Of a stretch of DNA of 64,000 nucleotides, positions 11,253 to 23,380 are shown one piece after another (the stretch's first letter is position 1; every line of letters starts with the position of its first letter). The stretch is from NCBI GenBank assembly GCA_051453625.1, contig JBOZIK010000001.1, forward strand, positions 234,754,782-234,818,781, given 5' to 3'. The DNA is from Welwitschia mirabilis. Its lineage: Eukaryota; Gnetophyta; Gnetopsida; Welwitschiales. The translations under genes were made by a program, and so were the position numbers. The notes beneath the pieces were generated by a model, which searched no databases, was not told the DNA's origin, and saw only the letters and a list, made by a program, of their open reading frames with translations.

Positions 11253-12300
11253 AAGTGGAGGGCTATGTTACAAGGCCAAGTTGACCAATTTGACATTTTT
11301 TGGGAGCATATTTTAATTCTTATTTCACAAGTTTTATGATGAATTTGATCATACTTTGATGTCAAGGATGAAAGGCATAACATTAGGCATAATTTGGATC
11401 AAATTGAATGTTCATCTAGATAAAGTTACTATAGAAAATCACTATAGCAAAGTTATTAGAGCAGACAAAGTTACTGTAGAAGAATCATTATAGTAGATTA
11501 CTATAGCATCATCTACCTTGTCATTCAAATGACACTGTAGGATGAAAGCCCTATAGTAGATTTACTATAGTAGTCATTGTAGTAAAATTTTACTATAGAA
11601 AATTACTATAGCATTATTTACATCATCATATAGACAATGTTAGTAGGATGACAATTATTATAGAACCATTAGAAAAGCATGATTTTTGATAGTAGAATCT
11701 ATTATATACCTATGGTTGTCTATATAACACCAAAGATAACATCAAAAACATGCAAAATTAACACGTTTGAAGTGTTAAGGAGTAGTTACCACTATCATTC
11801 ACTTAATTTTCTAGATAATACTTAGGACAACATCAAGAACATTCAAAATTGATAGGTGTTAAGCATTACAGAGTAGTTACTAATGTTATTCATCTTATTA
11901 TCTAGAAGACACATCCAAAAAACATTTATTATTTATTTAAAGATATAGTTAAAGATTATTAAAATTTAATTTAAAAGATGTCCTTTCACTTTACACCCCT
12001 TAGCAACATTAGCCACTAATCCAAAATATAAATACCCCTATAAACACTTCATTTATTATCTTTGAATTAAGTTAGTATTTTGTGACAGTTAGGGAATCAA
12101 TAAACAAAGGTTCATCCTAATTTTAAAAAGGGTTTTCCTTTGTGTTAAGCTAAGATTCCTTCATTAAAATGTTGTTTCTCATTAAAGGATATAAGCATAC
12201 TTTGCAATTTGAGGAATAATAAAGTATGTTTTGTTTAATTCTCTCTTTTTCTATTTTTTATTTTTCATGCTGTATTTTTAAATCTTAAAGTAAACTTAAT
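11253..12300 (+). mobile_element. Possible solo or 3' LTR remnant, plus strand
   Basis: A purine-rich run AAGTGGAGGGCTA (11253-11264) is followed directly by TGTTACAAGG. This is the same layout as the polypurine tract/LTR junctions at 57166 and 59285 on the other strand. About 750 bp further on, TATAAATACCCC-like sequence (about 12026) could be an LTR promoter. A diverged tandem duplication of about 95 bp lies at 11733-11920. I found no partner LTR, so length, end and even the identity as an LTR are inference. Confidence 0.35.
11417..11680. repeat. Cluster of ACTATAG/ACTGTAG motifs
   Basis: In about 260 bp the heptamer ACTATAG, or the relatives ACTGTAG and ATTATAG, recurs about ten times at irregular spacing. 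CTATAG is its own reverse complement. The variants suggest an ancestral ACTGTAG-type unit decaying by C-to-T change. Confidence 0.6.
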
Positions 12301-13237
12301 AGGGGTATGTCATGGTTTTTGAGGGCTAATCTAGATGATAATAAATTAGTAGTTTGATTAATCAAATTGCATTAGGATTGCATTAAGTAGGCATAGTCAT
12401 TTTGCATTACATTACATTATGTCATTGGCATCACTTCATTAATCAATTCTATTATTTTTATTTTGAGTCTTTCTCATTAGAATAAGATCTTCCAACTCAT
12501 TTTCCTCAAATTTTATGAATCTAAGTCAAATTTCACTACTATGCTAGGGATGTCATGTTTCTTAAATCATGCATTATAATGTTTTAAGGAAAACTTGTAA
12601 ATCATTAGTAATATTACACTTTAAAACTAAATTATGATTTTTATATCACAATTGTATTAATGAGATTTAAGCATTGTAATAACAATTATTCTATATGTAT
12701 ACATTCTAACCTTCATTACTTTTTTATGCCTCTCTTTTTCTTTTCAATGCTATGGATCTAAGTGTAAAATTTGGATTTATACCAAAAAATGTTTGTATAG
12801 ATATGAATTGTATTTATCACATATTCCATGTTCACCTTTACTTTGGTTCATCTTTTAGATATAAATATGATAAAATATTTAAAAAAAGCCAAAAGATGGT
12901 AAAATTCTTCTTATTTATTTTTTTGTTTTCTTTACAAATTGAAGATACTAGTACTTTTTTAGATGATAAAATAAGATCTACAGATATGACATATTCTCAT
13001 TTAAGAGGAACATGAGTTTTGTGAAGGATCTACTTCTATTTGTTTTTCAAAAATTATCAAAATAGAAAACTTATTTCATTTTGATTTTAGGTTTTTATTT
13101 TCCTTTAATAAATTATAACAAAGATATATATTTTTCACCTCAAAATGTTGGTTTTAAAGTTCTAGGTTATAACTAGTTATTTTCTAAATTTAGAACCTCT
13201 AGATGGGTAGTTTATTAGATCCAGTATGGATCATATA
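12301..13237. other. AT-rich spacer with one unassigned 87-codon frame
   Basis: The only notable frame is 12752-13015 plus (87 codons). It has a hydrophobic Phe/Leu-rich stretch in its second half but resembles no family I know. In DNA this AT-rich a frame of that size is expected by chance, so I do not call a gene. Confidence 0.4.
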
Positions 13238-13725
13238 TGTCATGATTTCTTTCTCCTTGAATAAAATAACACCCTATGTTCATGTTAAAAATTTTATTTG
13301 TTATATTTATTAAAGCTGTAAATTTACTGTTTAAGTAACCTTTGTAGAACTAATTATATCTAATTATGAAAAGTAATAATTATTATAAAACATCATGATA
13401 ACAATTCATCATTATTAAAATTTGCATTATTAAAATATGCATGTAAGCTATACAAGTATATTGAGTCCTTTATAGGCTAGCTTAAATCCCCAATAGTCCC
13501 ACGAATTGGACCTTGAAGGTAGTATGAGTTACTAGTCCACTTTTCAAAGCCTTGTATTTAACATCAAAAGGTTTTATTTTATCTATGATGAATAAAGCAT
13601 GAATTTTTTTTATAGATAGATTACTATATATTTTCAATTATTTTTTTCACACCCATTTTATTGTTAAATTTTTTATTCTAGTTTTTACTAATAGAAATTA
13701 ATTTAAATGAATTTGAATCATTACA
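13238..13725 (+). repeat. 5' LTR of the small plus-strand element
   Basis: Starts TGTCATGAT and ends ATTACA. It aligns with 16003-16455, most clearly from TGTAAATTTACT (13317) onward. The copies are clearly diverged, which points to an old insertion. Confidence 0.6.
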
Positions 13726-13727
13726 AT

Positions 13728-13743
13728 TAGTATTAGATCCATG
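13728..13743 (+). other. Degraded primer-binding site, tRNA-Met type
   Basis: Reads TAGTATTAGATCCATG two bases after the LTR end. It differs from the tRNA-Met-type TGGTATCAGAGCCATG at three positions, two of which are G-to-A or C-to-T changes. Confidence 0.6.
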
Positions 13744-14483
13744 AAGGTAGTCAACTACTATCCTTTGAAGATCCCAAGTTTAGGAAATTATGAAAGATTA
13801 ATTTGACAAATAAAACACCTAATTTCATTGAGGAGTAAAAGCAATGACTTAAGTCTTCTAATAAGAGGAGATAACCTATAGTAAATTTATCGACATTATG
13901 CTATTTAAAACCTCACCTAGCAAATGTTCATATGAAATATTATCATCATGATACCTAACTTGATATCATCAATAATAATGACCAACCTATCTATGTAAAT
14001 CTACATCATTTTTTTATTATTCTCTAGTCTTATTAGTAGAGGTGAATTACTTAATCCCAAGAAATTTAAATAAGTCATGTATATCCTAAATGTATTATAA
14101 AAATATCTAAGCCTTTTCCATTTGTTCTACATAAACTACTTAGAAATTAGTATAGAAATAAGGATAATAACATACAATATAAAATAACATATAAATAGAA
14201 AGGTATAAAATTAGACAAAATTAAACATGTAGTTAATTTAAGAAATTATAATTAAAATAGTTGTAAGAATGGCTAAAAAGCTTGGATATGCTAATAAATA
14301 TGGATAATTTTTTAAAAACCTTCTAAATGAAATTGAAAGAAAAAATCTAGATCAAAGTAATTTCACTTGGTTTGCTCACTATTGGACTCTTCATAAGCTT
14401 TTTAGAATGGAATTATAATAAGTGTTTTGATTTCATATGTAAAAGTTATTGCTAAAACAATGAAGATATGTCTTTATTAGCTT

Positions 14484-15270
14484 TAGTTTTCAATATAAGA
14501 GGGCATCAGGGTTTTGAGTGAATCACCATTAGGAAACACAAATGTCATCTTGGTGATTGTGTAGGTTGATTATTTAATTTTTACCATAATGGAGCATCAA
14601 GGTTGTGACTAGATTACCCTTAGAAATCATAGATGCCACCTTAGAAATTCTTCAAGTAAATACTTCAGTTACCAACATAAAGGAACATCAAAGTTCTAAC
14701 TAGATCATTTTTATAAATCATAGTTACCACCTCAATAATTATCTAGGATGATTCTTTAGTTTTCAATAGAAGAGAGCATCAAGGTTCTGATTAAGCCACC
14801 CGTAGAATCCATAGATGTCATCTTAAGAATCATGCAGGTAAATACTTTAGTTTTCAACATAAGGAGGCACTAGAGTTCTTACTAAATGACTCCTAGTTTT
14901 AATATATTCCACCTTGAAAATTATGTAGAACATTATAACTTTAATTAAATCACTCATAGGATCCATAGGTACCACCTTGGTGATTGTGTATGTAAATATT
15001 TTAGTTTTTAACATTAGAGAGCACTAGGATTTTGATTAAAATATCTTTAACATCCACAAATATCCCCTCATTGATTTTTTAGGTAAATACTTTAGGTTTC
15101 AATATAAGATACCCCCAATATTTTGACTAAACCACTCCTAGAACTCACAGTTGCCACCATAGTAATCATGCTAGTAAATACATTCATTTTCAACCTAAGA
15201 AGGCATTAAGATTTTAACTAGACTACTCTTAGGACTCACAGGTATTACCTTGGTGATGTTGGTGATTATG
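14484..15270. repeat. Minisatellite, about nine imperfect 91-bp units
   Basis: Units start near 14484, 14574, 14665, 14757, 14848, about 14930 (partial), 15002, 15091 and 15183, a spacing of 89-92 bp except at the truncated unit. Each contains TTTTCAACATAA-like sequence, then GCATCAAGG, then CACTCCTAGAA-like, then CCACCTTGGTGATT-like, then GTAAATACTTTAG. The period is not a multiple of three, so it does not encode a regular repeat protein. It lies in the interior of the small plus-strand element, in the 5' leader before the gag relic. Confidence 0.8.
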
Positions 15271-15395
15271 GATCTTGTAAAGAAGGTTCATAATGACTAT
15301 AATATATCAAGAATCATTTTAAACTAAAAAATACATAGAATAAACTATGGAGTAGATATGATGCTATGTTCTAAATTGGAGATCTAGCAACATGA

Positions 15396-15670
15396 TGGAG
15401 CCATCTTAGTGCATTAAAGAATGATTGGACACATTAATCAAACTTCATGGAGGAGTTTAGAAAAGCCTTTATCCCAAATAATTTATTAAAAATAAGAGAA
15501 TGCGATTCAAGTACTTATGATTGGGAAGAAGAAGCCTTGATAAACATTGAGATGAATTTCATATCAAACAAACCACAATCCAAAATAACTTGCAAATTAT
15601 TTCATAGGAACACTTCCATAAAGATTGCAAAATTTTATTTGTTCATTCAAATAAAAATCCCCTAATAAGT
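15396..15670 (+). pseudogene. gag relic with split CCHC zinc knuckle
   Basis: The open frame 15447-15665 (72 codons) begins MEEFRKAFIP, a phrase like the Trp-x-x-Phe helix region of plant retrotransposon Gag. Near its end a Cys-Lys-Leu-x-His-Arg stretch (about 15588-15610) and a His-Phe-His-Lys-Asp-Cys stretch (about 15613-15632) together look like a CX2CX4HX4C nucleic-acid-binding knuckle, but they sit in different frames and the second Cys codon reads Phe. So at least one frameshift and one substitution have broken it. The position between leader repeat and 3' LTR fits gag. The reading is inference from short motifs. Confidence 0.45.
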
Positions 15671-16002
15671 ATATCAAAATACCAAGTATTATATGGAGGA
15701 ATAGCATTAACTTTTCATAACTACCAGGATCACTAGCATCCTAGAATAATATAAAAAATTATTAGAAAAGTATTAATTAAATGATTTTATTGTAATTAAC
15801 ATAGTTTGAAAAATCAAGAAATTATATGATAATCTTATCCAAAAATTGTTTTCTAATGAATATAAATTTTAAATTATTTTTAAATATTATAGTATAGTAA
15901 GGCAAGGAAGAAGAATATGAAAAGGGAAAAGCAAGAATTTAGGAAAGTCCTTCAAAATGAAAAATAGTTTAAGGATGAATATCAATCTTAAGGAGAGAAT
16001 TC

Positions 16003-16455
16003 TTTCATGATCCCTTTTCCCTTAAATTATCAAACATGTAAATTTACTCTTTAAGAAGTATGACCTTTATGGAAGTAATTATACCTAATTATAAAGAGTA
16101 AAAATTATTATGAAATATTATACTAACTATTTATCATTACTAAAACATGGATAAGAAAAATGTGAATGGCATGCATGTGAGTTGCACAAGTATACTAAGT
16201 CCTTGACAAGCTATCTTGATCCCTTAGTAGTATTATAAATTAAACCTTAAAGGTAGTATGACTTGGTGGGTCTACTCTCTAAGCCTTGTATTTAACATTT
16301 GAAGGTTTCATTTTATCAATGATGAATAAAGCATTAGATCTTCTTTACAGATATATTACTAAATATATTTTTATTTTTTTATGCCCATTTCACTAATAAA
16401 TTCTTTATTCTAATTTTTATTAATGAAAATTTACTTAAATGAATTTGAATCATCA
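16003..16455 (+). repeat. 3' LTR of the small plus-strand element
   Basis: Partner of 13238-13725. It begins TTTCATGATCCC after a purine run and ends near ATCATCA at 16455. The TG start is decayed to TT. Confidence 0.55.
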
Positions 16456-17615
16456 TAATACATGGATAATAGTTGACATCAGTGACTCTCCTGGGGGTTT
16501 ATCATCTAGGATTCATAAGGAAGAGGATGTTTTGTATTTAATGCTTTATTTTTTTAATAATAATTCATATTTTCCATGTGTGAACTCAGTATGATTTTCT
16601 ATCTTTTATGACATTATTTTATGATATAATATTTAAGTATATTTCATTTAATATATTTTTTATTCATATGTTTTGCTACTTTTTGAAAATGAATAAAAAT
16701 TTTACTTTACTTTACAGATTAATGAATAAAGGGTTAAATATTTTGATATTCTTGCATTTTAATTAATATCTCTCATGGTACATAGATCATTATGATTTTA
16801 TAATTACTAGTATTATTGCTTTATATCTTGTTTTATTTATAAAATAAGAATTTATATCTAGAAGCATCCATTTGAGCTACAAAAATCTTAATTATTAGTA
16901 GGATTCATTTTCTTTTTTAATTATTATTATTATTTACATGAGATATACAAGAAGACTAGTTAGAGGGGTGATAAAGCTTACATTTTTGATAAAATAAGGT
17001 ATTAATAGTCATAATTTTCTATTAATTTTTAAATTATAATACTACACTTGGTTGTAGTTTTATACTTTTTAGGTGATAACTACCTCAAACCCTCAGTGAC
17101 ATTAAAATGATGAATTATAATCTAATTTTAGGCTATTTGTAATGATTATGTTTAGGAGTTCAAGATTAAGGGTAAAAATGTAGAGCATAAAAAACTACTT
17201 TAGTGTATTATCTCTTCAGATGTTTCATTATCCCTTTCCCATCATTATATCTTATCCACTTGGTAATGAAATAATTATAACTCTTATTCAAACTAGATTT
17301 ATAACATTAGATGACATTAAATTCTTTCAAAAAATTAATATCCTGAAAATTTTCATTCGAAGAACTATAGTTTGTATTTCTTATTTATTTTTTAGTTAAA
17401 AAATGAGTTATTTTAATTTTTAAAAGTTGATAAAGTTATTTTTCAAACTACCTATGACACTATAGTGTCAATTCCATGAGTAAAATGGTATTACATCATA
17501 ATGTAGTAGTGAATTCATGGCTTTGATGACTCCTCGGCCTAAAACCAATTTAAGTGTTCTTATAAAAACCACTTCTTCTGAGTGTTGAAACTTAAATCAT
17601 AATATTACTTATTTA
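16456..17615. other. AT-rich spacer, nothing recognised
   Basis: No open frame of note, no visible repeat partner in this window and no retroelement signature. Confidence 0.45.
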
Positions 17616-18960
17616 TGATGTAGTATAATTAACCTAAAATAAATTGGATAAGGACCTAGTATCATTCTTCGTAAGGATAATTATGATTCCTTAATAGAAG
17701 TTACATAGATTTTTGTCAACTTATAATTAGAAAAAAAAGGAAAAAATAAAGAGTTAAAAATTTAAGTGAAACTTTGATTAGAGAGTAAGGCAAGCAAATA
17801 AGCTCTACGATCTAGCTTAATTTGTCCTCCAGTCATCCTCTAATATAAAAATATCATGCACTTTTTAAAAACATATTTAAATCAAAAGTCATCAGGGCTT
17901 AGGTCATGGTAACATAATTTCATTTACCATACAAAGATTGGTAAATTCAAAATTCACTTAGTACTTCATAGTCATTAAATAAAAATAAAAGTAAGAACTT
18001 AAAGTACTTAAAATCCATCAAATAAAAGTGACTTAAACCAATAAAATTGTGAAATTCACTTGGTTAACAAGTGAACTTAATAATACAGTTTTATCCTAAG
18101 CATTACAAGTACAAAGTTATTTGTAACTTAAAATCAAAATTTAATAACTAGTTATATTAAATCAAAAAAGGCACATCACATTAAAAAAAAAAGGAAAATA
18201 AATCTAGTAGTAACTTCTAAAGCTATCCCTGAAAGAAACTTACTCTTAAAGAAAATGCTTAAAAGGTCATGCTGACTTGACATGCCAAGGATTCTAATAC
18301 TTCATCCAAATAAAGGATGTTTAACAATAAGAGTATAAGAATATTTTAAAGGTGAAAGAAGGGTTCAAGTGACTGAGAGCCCTTGAATTATAGTATTAGA
18401 TACAATCTTTCTCATTTAGCATTTGTTAGATAAGATTCTATCTTTTAGAATTTGATGGAGGTTGTCATATAACATTAGCTAGATAAGATTTTTTACTATA
18501 GTATTAGGTATAATCTTCCTAATTTAGCATTTCAAATATATTATCTTATTGTGTTTTAGAAAGATTATTATGTAGCATTAAGTGGAGTCCTTATCATGAT
18601 AAGTTTAACATGTAGCCTTTGGAGATAGATTTCTCTACCAATTAATGACATCACTATCTATCTCCAATTACACCACCACATGCATCTACCACATGTCCTC
18701 CCATGCTACTACTATGTGCCACCACTTCATATGTCCATTGTCATCATTGTTTTATTTAGAATTATATCCATCTTCTACCATGTGTTCCAAAATATGGCTA
18801 AAGATTTGTAATTATTATAAAGAAAAGTATAAAATTAAATTTTATCTTAAAAATAATAGAATACATATTTTATGATTAAAATAATTAAATTAAAATCTTC
18901 ATTTATAATAAATCAACCTCAAATACTTGATATAAATGTTAATTTTCATATGTTAAAACA
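17616..18960 (-). repeat. 3' LTR of the first gypsy element
   Basis: About 1.35 kb matching 25413-26756, from TAGTATAATTAA near the start to CTTGATATAAATGT near the end. On the minus strand it starts TGTTTTAACA at 18960 right after GTTAGGAGA, a plausible polypurine tract remnant. At about 18390-18605 it has several imperfect copies of a unit around TAGCATTTGTTAGATAAGAT; the same sub-repeats recur in the other LTR (26190-26400). Confidence 0.75.
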
Positions 18961-21386
18961 TCTCCTAACTAAAAATTTTTGCTAAAGTCTAAAAAGTTGA
19001 TAATAAAATGATCAATATGAAATTTATCTAAACAAAAGTATTTAATTGTGAAAATGATATATATTTTTTAAAAATTTTATTACAAATTTCCTGAAATTAA
19101 GAAATTAAAAATTAAAAAAATATGAAATTTGGATGTCATACCTTGTAATTGAAACTAATATTTATCCTCAATGTTCTATCATAGAAAGTGTTAAACGTTT
19201 TAAAAACATATTCTTAGAAAATTTCAACAAGTAGTTTTACTGAAAGCACGGAAATTAAGATATGAAAATGAAAAAAATATTTAATGAGAGATGACATCTT
19301 TTATCTCTTCATAAAAAATGCTAAGAGAAAAGTAAATTCACAAAAATGATTTATGCCTTATGATGTTATTTCTTATGAAATAGGAGTAAAGTGAAAAGGA
19401 TGATGGAGATATAAAATGAAAACATGACAAAGAACTCAATTACATAACTAATGAATAAAGTGATAACCTAACTGAATCAATGGCATTTATTATATTTTTT
19501 TTATTTTTAATAGATTTTTATAATNNNNNNNNNNNNNNNNNNNNNNNNNNNNNNNNNNNNNNNNNNNNNNNNNNNNNNNNNNNNNNNNNNNNNNNNNNNN
19601 NNNNNNNNNNNNNNNNNNNNNNNNNNNNNNNNNNNNNNNNNNNNNNNNNNNNNNNNNNNNNNNNNNNNNNNNNNNNNNNNNNNNNNNNNNNNNNNNNNNN
19701 NNNNNNNNNNNNNNNNNNNNNNNNNNNNNNNNNNNNNNNNNNNNNNNNNNNNNNNNNNNNNNNNNNNNNNNNNNNNNNNNNNNNNNNNNNNNNNNNNNNN
19801 NNNNNNNNNNNNNNNNNNNNNNNNNNNNNNNNNNNNNNNNNNNNNNNNNNNNNNNNNNNNNNNNNNNNNNNNNNNNNNNNNNNNNNNNNNNNNNNNNNNN
19901 NNNNNNNNNNNNNNNNNNNNNNNNNNNNNNNNNNNNNNNNNNNNNNNNNNNNNNNNNNNNNNNNNNNNNNNNNNNNNNNNNNGAAAACATGATAAAGAAC
20001 TCAATTACATAACTAATGAATAAAGTGATAACCTACCTGAATCAATGGCATTTATTATATTTTTGTTATTTTTAATAGATTTTTATAATATATAAACATA
20101 GTATTAACTAAATAGCTTATAATAATTAAAGAAATCATAGCACATATAAAGTATAAAATTTAAATAAAATTAAAATTAAAAGAGCTTCAATTTCCACCAT
20201 TTTATTTCCATTATTTTCCTTTTTTACTAGCATATATATCATTTCTTTAATAATTTAAATCATATTAAGGATATACTATTAAGACATTTTATTCCAATAG
20301 AATTAAGCATGTTTTTTTGGTGAAGAAATTAGTACTTCATTGATAGTGATCATTTATAGTCCTAATGAAATTGATTATGTCATAAGTATATTATTAGATC
20401 TACATTTCTCATGAGTGTCCATAGCCCTAATGTGGTTAACTAAATTGAATTAAGTAATTAATGGGATGTTCTTCTAGTGAAGAGATATTATTTTCCTTTT
20501 TTTCTTCTTCTCATATTATTTTTTTATGTTCATAAGATGATTTATTAAATCATCAACCTAATAAAAAAAGACCTTATTCCCATCAAAATTTTTTAAACAT
20601 AAGTAACATGATATAAATCTATATTTCATCATTTTCCTTCATGTTTTATCAAAATCAAAGATATTAAGTAAACATGAGTTCAACAATCATATTTAAAAGT
20701 AAGTATAACATTTCCTTAAAACCCATAAATGCACTTCATCATAACCATTACTTAAAATGATAGTGATGTTACTTATTATTGATTTTTATTAGAGGACATT
20801 AACCTAAGTCTATAGGTCTTATGAATTCATAAGTGAATAGCTAGGATAGATTAATTATGAGTTTTATGAGATTATCTGTAAATGGAATGGATGAATGTAT
20901 AGGTTTAAGGGAATATGATTGAATAAATGATAATGCTTTGGTATCTTCATGAGGAAAACATCCTTAGGAAAAAGTTATTCCTTTGTGGTAGGATATAATC
21001 CATTCATATTTTAACCATCAAGAGTATACCCAAAAGCATTATGATTATTAGGTTTAGAGTGGAAAAATAAAAGTCATATGATGGCATAGGATGAAGAACA
21101 TTTTTAGTGAAAGAATTTATGCATAAGTTCAAAAATTTAGATAACGAAGGGCAAGTGTAAACAATGGAGTTCAAATTTTCAAAATCTAATGGGTTCATGC
21201 TATAACTTTTTTATGCTTTTCTAAAAAATTATGTAGAAAAAATATTTCTTAAAAGGAGACTCAATATAATTCAAAGAAATATGTTATACAAATTTATCAG
21301 ATAATTAGAAAGCATTAAATGAGTTTTTTTTAATCATCAATGTTCAATTTAAAATTGAAGGAATTTGGCTCATGAAGAGAGCATTC
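18961..21386 (-). other. 3' interior of the first gypsy element, unreadable
   Basis: AT-rich, with an N gap at 19525-19982 flanked by a near-identical 107-bp duplication. The 64-codon frame 21004-21198 (minus) is not recognisable. No YxDD-type, RNase H or integrase motif was found, although RT should lie here if the element were complete. Confidence 0.5.
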
Positions 21387-21800
21387 CTAATCATAAATCA
21401 TGTTAACAAAATTAACTTCTATAAGGTTTCTTGATAACTTCATCAAGTTGAAAATATTTAAGTTCATAATCATGTTGCTAAATAAAATTTTTATTTGATG
21501 ATTCCTACAACCAATAAGATTGTTAAATGTCATAAGAAACTGTCTTCTTATGATAATTAGTAATAAATTATGTTTTATTATTTTCATTTCTAAAATAATA
21601 TAGTTTATTGGTAATAGCAGTTATCTACTTGAACTATTACATATTTGAATATTTCTAATGATGACCTCATAAAGTTATTGGTCAATTGCAATCGGACTTA
21701 GTATTGTAAGATTATGTATGCTAAGTTCCTTATATACATAATGGAGTAGAATATTAACACTTACTCTAAGGTCTAATGAAGCTTACGTAATGTTTTTGTC
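21387..21800 (-). pseudogene. Aspartic protease relic and protease-RT linker (gypsy)
   Basis: Around 21690-21790 the minus strand reads SLDLRVSVNILLHYVYKEL, the active-site region of plant Ty3/gypsy protease. That region normally reads Asp-Leu-Gly-Ala-Ser-Val-Asn; here Gly-Ala has become Arg-Val. At about 21630 follows VIVQVDNCYY, the conserved strand after the flap. The open frame 21387-21587 (66 codons) then contains RRQFLMTFNNLIGCRNHQIK and LNIFNL, the segment linking protease to RT in the Tat/Athila branch. One stop separates the pieces. The enzyme would have cleaved the Gag-Pol polyprotein inside the particle; it is dead here. Confidence 0.75.
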
Positions 21801-22659
21801 TCTAACTGTAATGACTATTGTGAAGTACTCAAGATCTTTATACTCTGGTAGAAATTGATTTTATATGAATACACTAGTTTATTATACTAAAAATACTTTA
21901 CTTTGTACATTCATGTGTCTCTTTACTATGTGAATATCCTTTAGTAATTTCACATATGAGGGCACTTATTTAATTTCTTCTAAAATAGGCATGTTGATTT
22001 TGACTTTTCAAAAATTTATAAGGCTTTTATTTCTCTATATTATTATCTTTTATAAGTTATTGTGGAAATGGTAGAGCCTCTAAGTAAGTAGGAAACATTT
22101 TTTTTCTAAGTCCCTTATTATTTTCTTATTTAATGCTTGGGGAAATGGTAAAGATTCTCTATAAGAAATTGTAGATGACTTTGTGTCTTTTCTATTTTTT
22201 TATTTGTCTACTATGAAATTTTACTTATCATTTGTTTTATTTGACTTACATTAATTTTTTAGTTCTTTTCTAGTTCTAAGATGAATGGATTTAGTTTCTT
22301 TAATGTGTTTGGGCTCTAATCCTTTCATGAATCTAACTTCCTTAGGAATTGATTATGAGATCATGGAGATTTTACCAAGTTATATTTAGTTTAGAAAAGA
22401 GAGAATATATTGAAGCATTTGGCTATTTACTTAAGTAGTTTATTCAAGGTTATTTAAGATAAAGGATTGATTATTAGATATTCTTTAATAGTCTTAATTA
22501 GTTTGGATTTGATCATGCTTAATTTGACTTCAATATTCATAAATTTTCTCAGTGATTCCTCTAATGGGATAAATGAAAAGGGTTTTTAGTAGTTTAATAC
22601 AAATGAATGAGAGGATGATAAAGGAAATGAATTTTTTAAATGTTTGTTGTCATTTTAAT

Positions 22660-23380
22660 GATACAAATTATCTTTCTTCTAAGAAATGTTTGGATGATTC
22701 CTTCACTTAGTGTTATAGGTGTTGGAATATGGGTTATTATTATAGATTTGACACTAGTTTTCTACTACATTAACTTGTTGATTTACTGGTTATTAAAATA
22801 GAAAAATGGATGGACATTCCGCTATCTTCTACATATCTATGTGGTAAATTAGGCATTCAGGTTTATGACAAAAGATAAGGATAAGGTGGACGCTACTTCT
22901 ATTATTAACTCATCTATTCTATTATGATTTTTAAAATTATTAGGTATCTTAAACATGCCTATTGACCTAACAATGTGATGAAATCTAGATGGTTCACTTG
23001 AATTCTTCCAATTTTTAGAATGTTCTACTATAGTTTCAAGATAATCCCAAATTTTGTCTGATCACATGCTAAGAAAACTATCCATACTTATTATTTGTAT
23101 AATTGCCTATTATTTATACATATATCATTATAAAATAAGCTAATTTTTCACTTGATTTAAATCCATGTTATGAAAAGTTTTACAATAAATCCTTAAATGT
23201 ATTTAAGGCTTGGGAAGATGTCTTATGATTCTTTTGTTGGTAATTTATTATTTCTCATCTTTGGAAATTCATCTTATGGTTAGAAGGAAGTTTGAGATGA
23301 ATAGCTTATTTAAATTAGACTACATTCTAATGGATAATGATTTGAGGGTGTAGAGCCATGATTTAGTTTCATTTTTTTTT
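22660..23380 (-). pseudogene. Ty3/gypsy gag relic
   Basis: The minus strand at about 23240-23375 reads KSWLYTLKSLSI, then LFISNFL, the Gag core region where related elements have Lys-x-Trp-Leu and a Phe-x-x-Lys-Phe-Phe-Pro segment. At 22665-22740 it reads NPYSNTYN, then RNHPN, diagnostic of the C-terminal part of plant gypsy Gag, with both conserved Trp codons of that motif turned into TGA and TAG. Several stops and small indels separate the blocks. Gag formed the particle; no product is possible from this copy. Confidence 0.7.

Larger units (their letters stand above)
13238..16455 (+). mobile_element. Decayed non-autonomous LTR retrotransposon, plus strand
   Basis: Direct repeats at 13238-13725 and 16003-16455 share a long series of phrases (for example CTAATTAT, CCTTGTATTTAACAT, GATGAATAAAGCAT). 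After the first repeat a degraded tRNA-Met primer site is readable (13728-13743). Before the second repeat is a purine run AAGGAGAGAAT (15990-16000). Both signals say plus strand. The interior of 2.3 kb holds a 91-bp minisatellite and a short gag-like relic, but no pol domain. Flanks ATATA (13233-13237) and TAATA (16456-16460) are only a weak target duplication. Confidence 0.65.

Noticed and set aside
12752-13015. 87-codon plus-strand frame
   Set aside because: No recognisable domain, and a length expected by chance in such AT-rich DNA.
14484-15270. CRISPR-like array of regular repeats
   Set aside because: Units are contiguous and imperfect with no unique spacers; it is a minisatellite in a plant retroelement.
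20100-21386. RT of the first gypsy element
   Set aside because: Expected here, but I could not read any RT motif; the 64-codon frame at 21004-21198 has no supporting signature.
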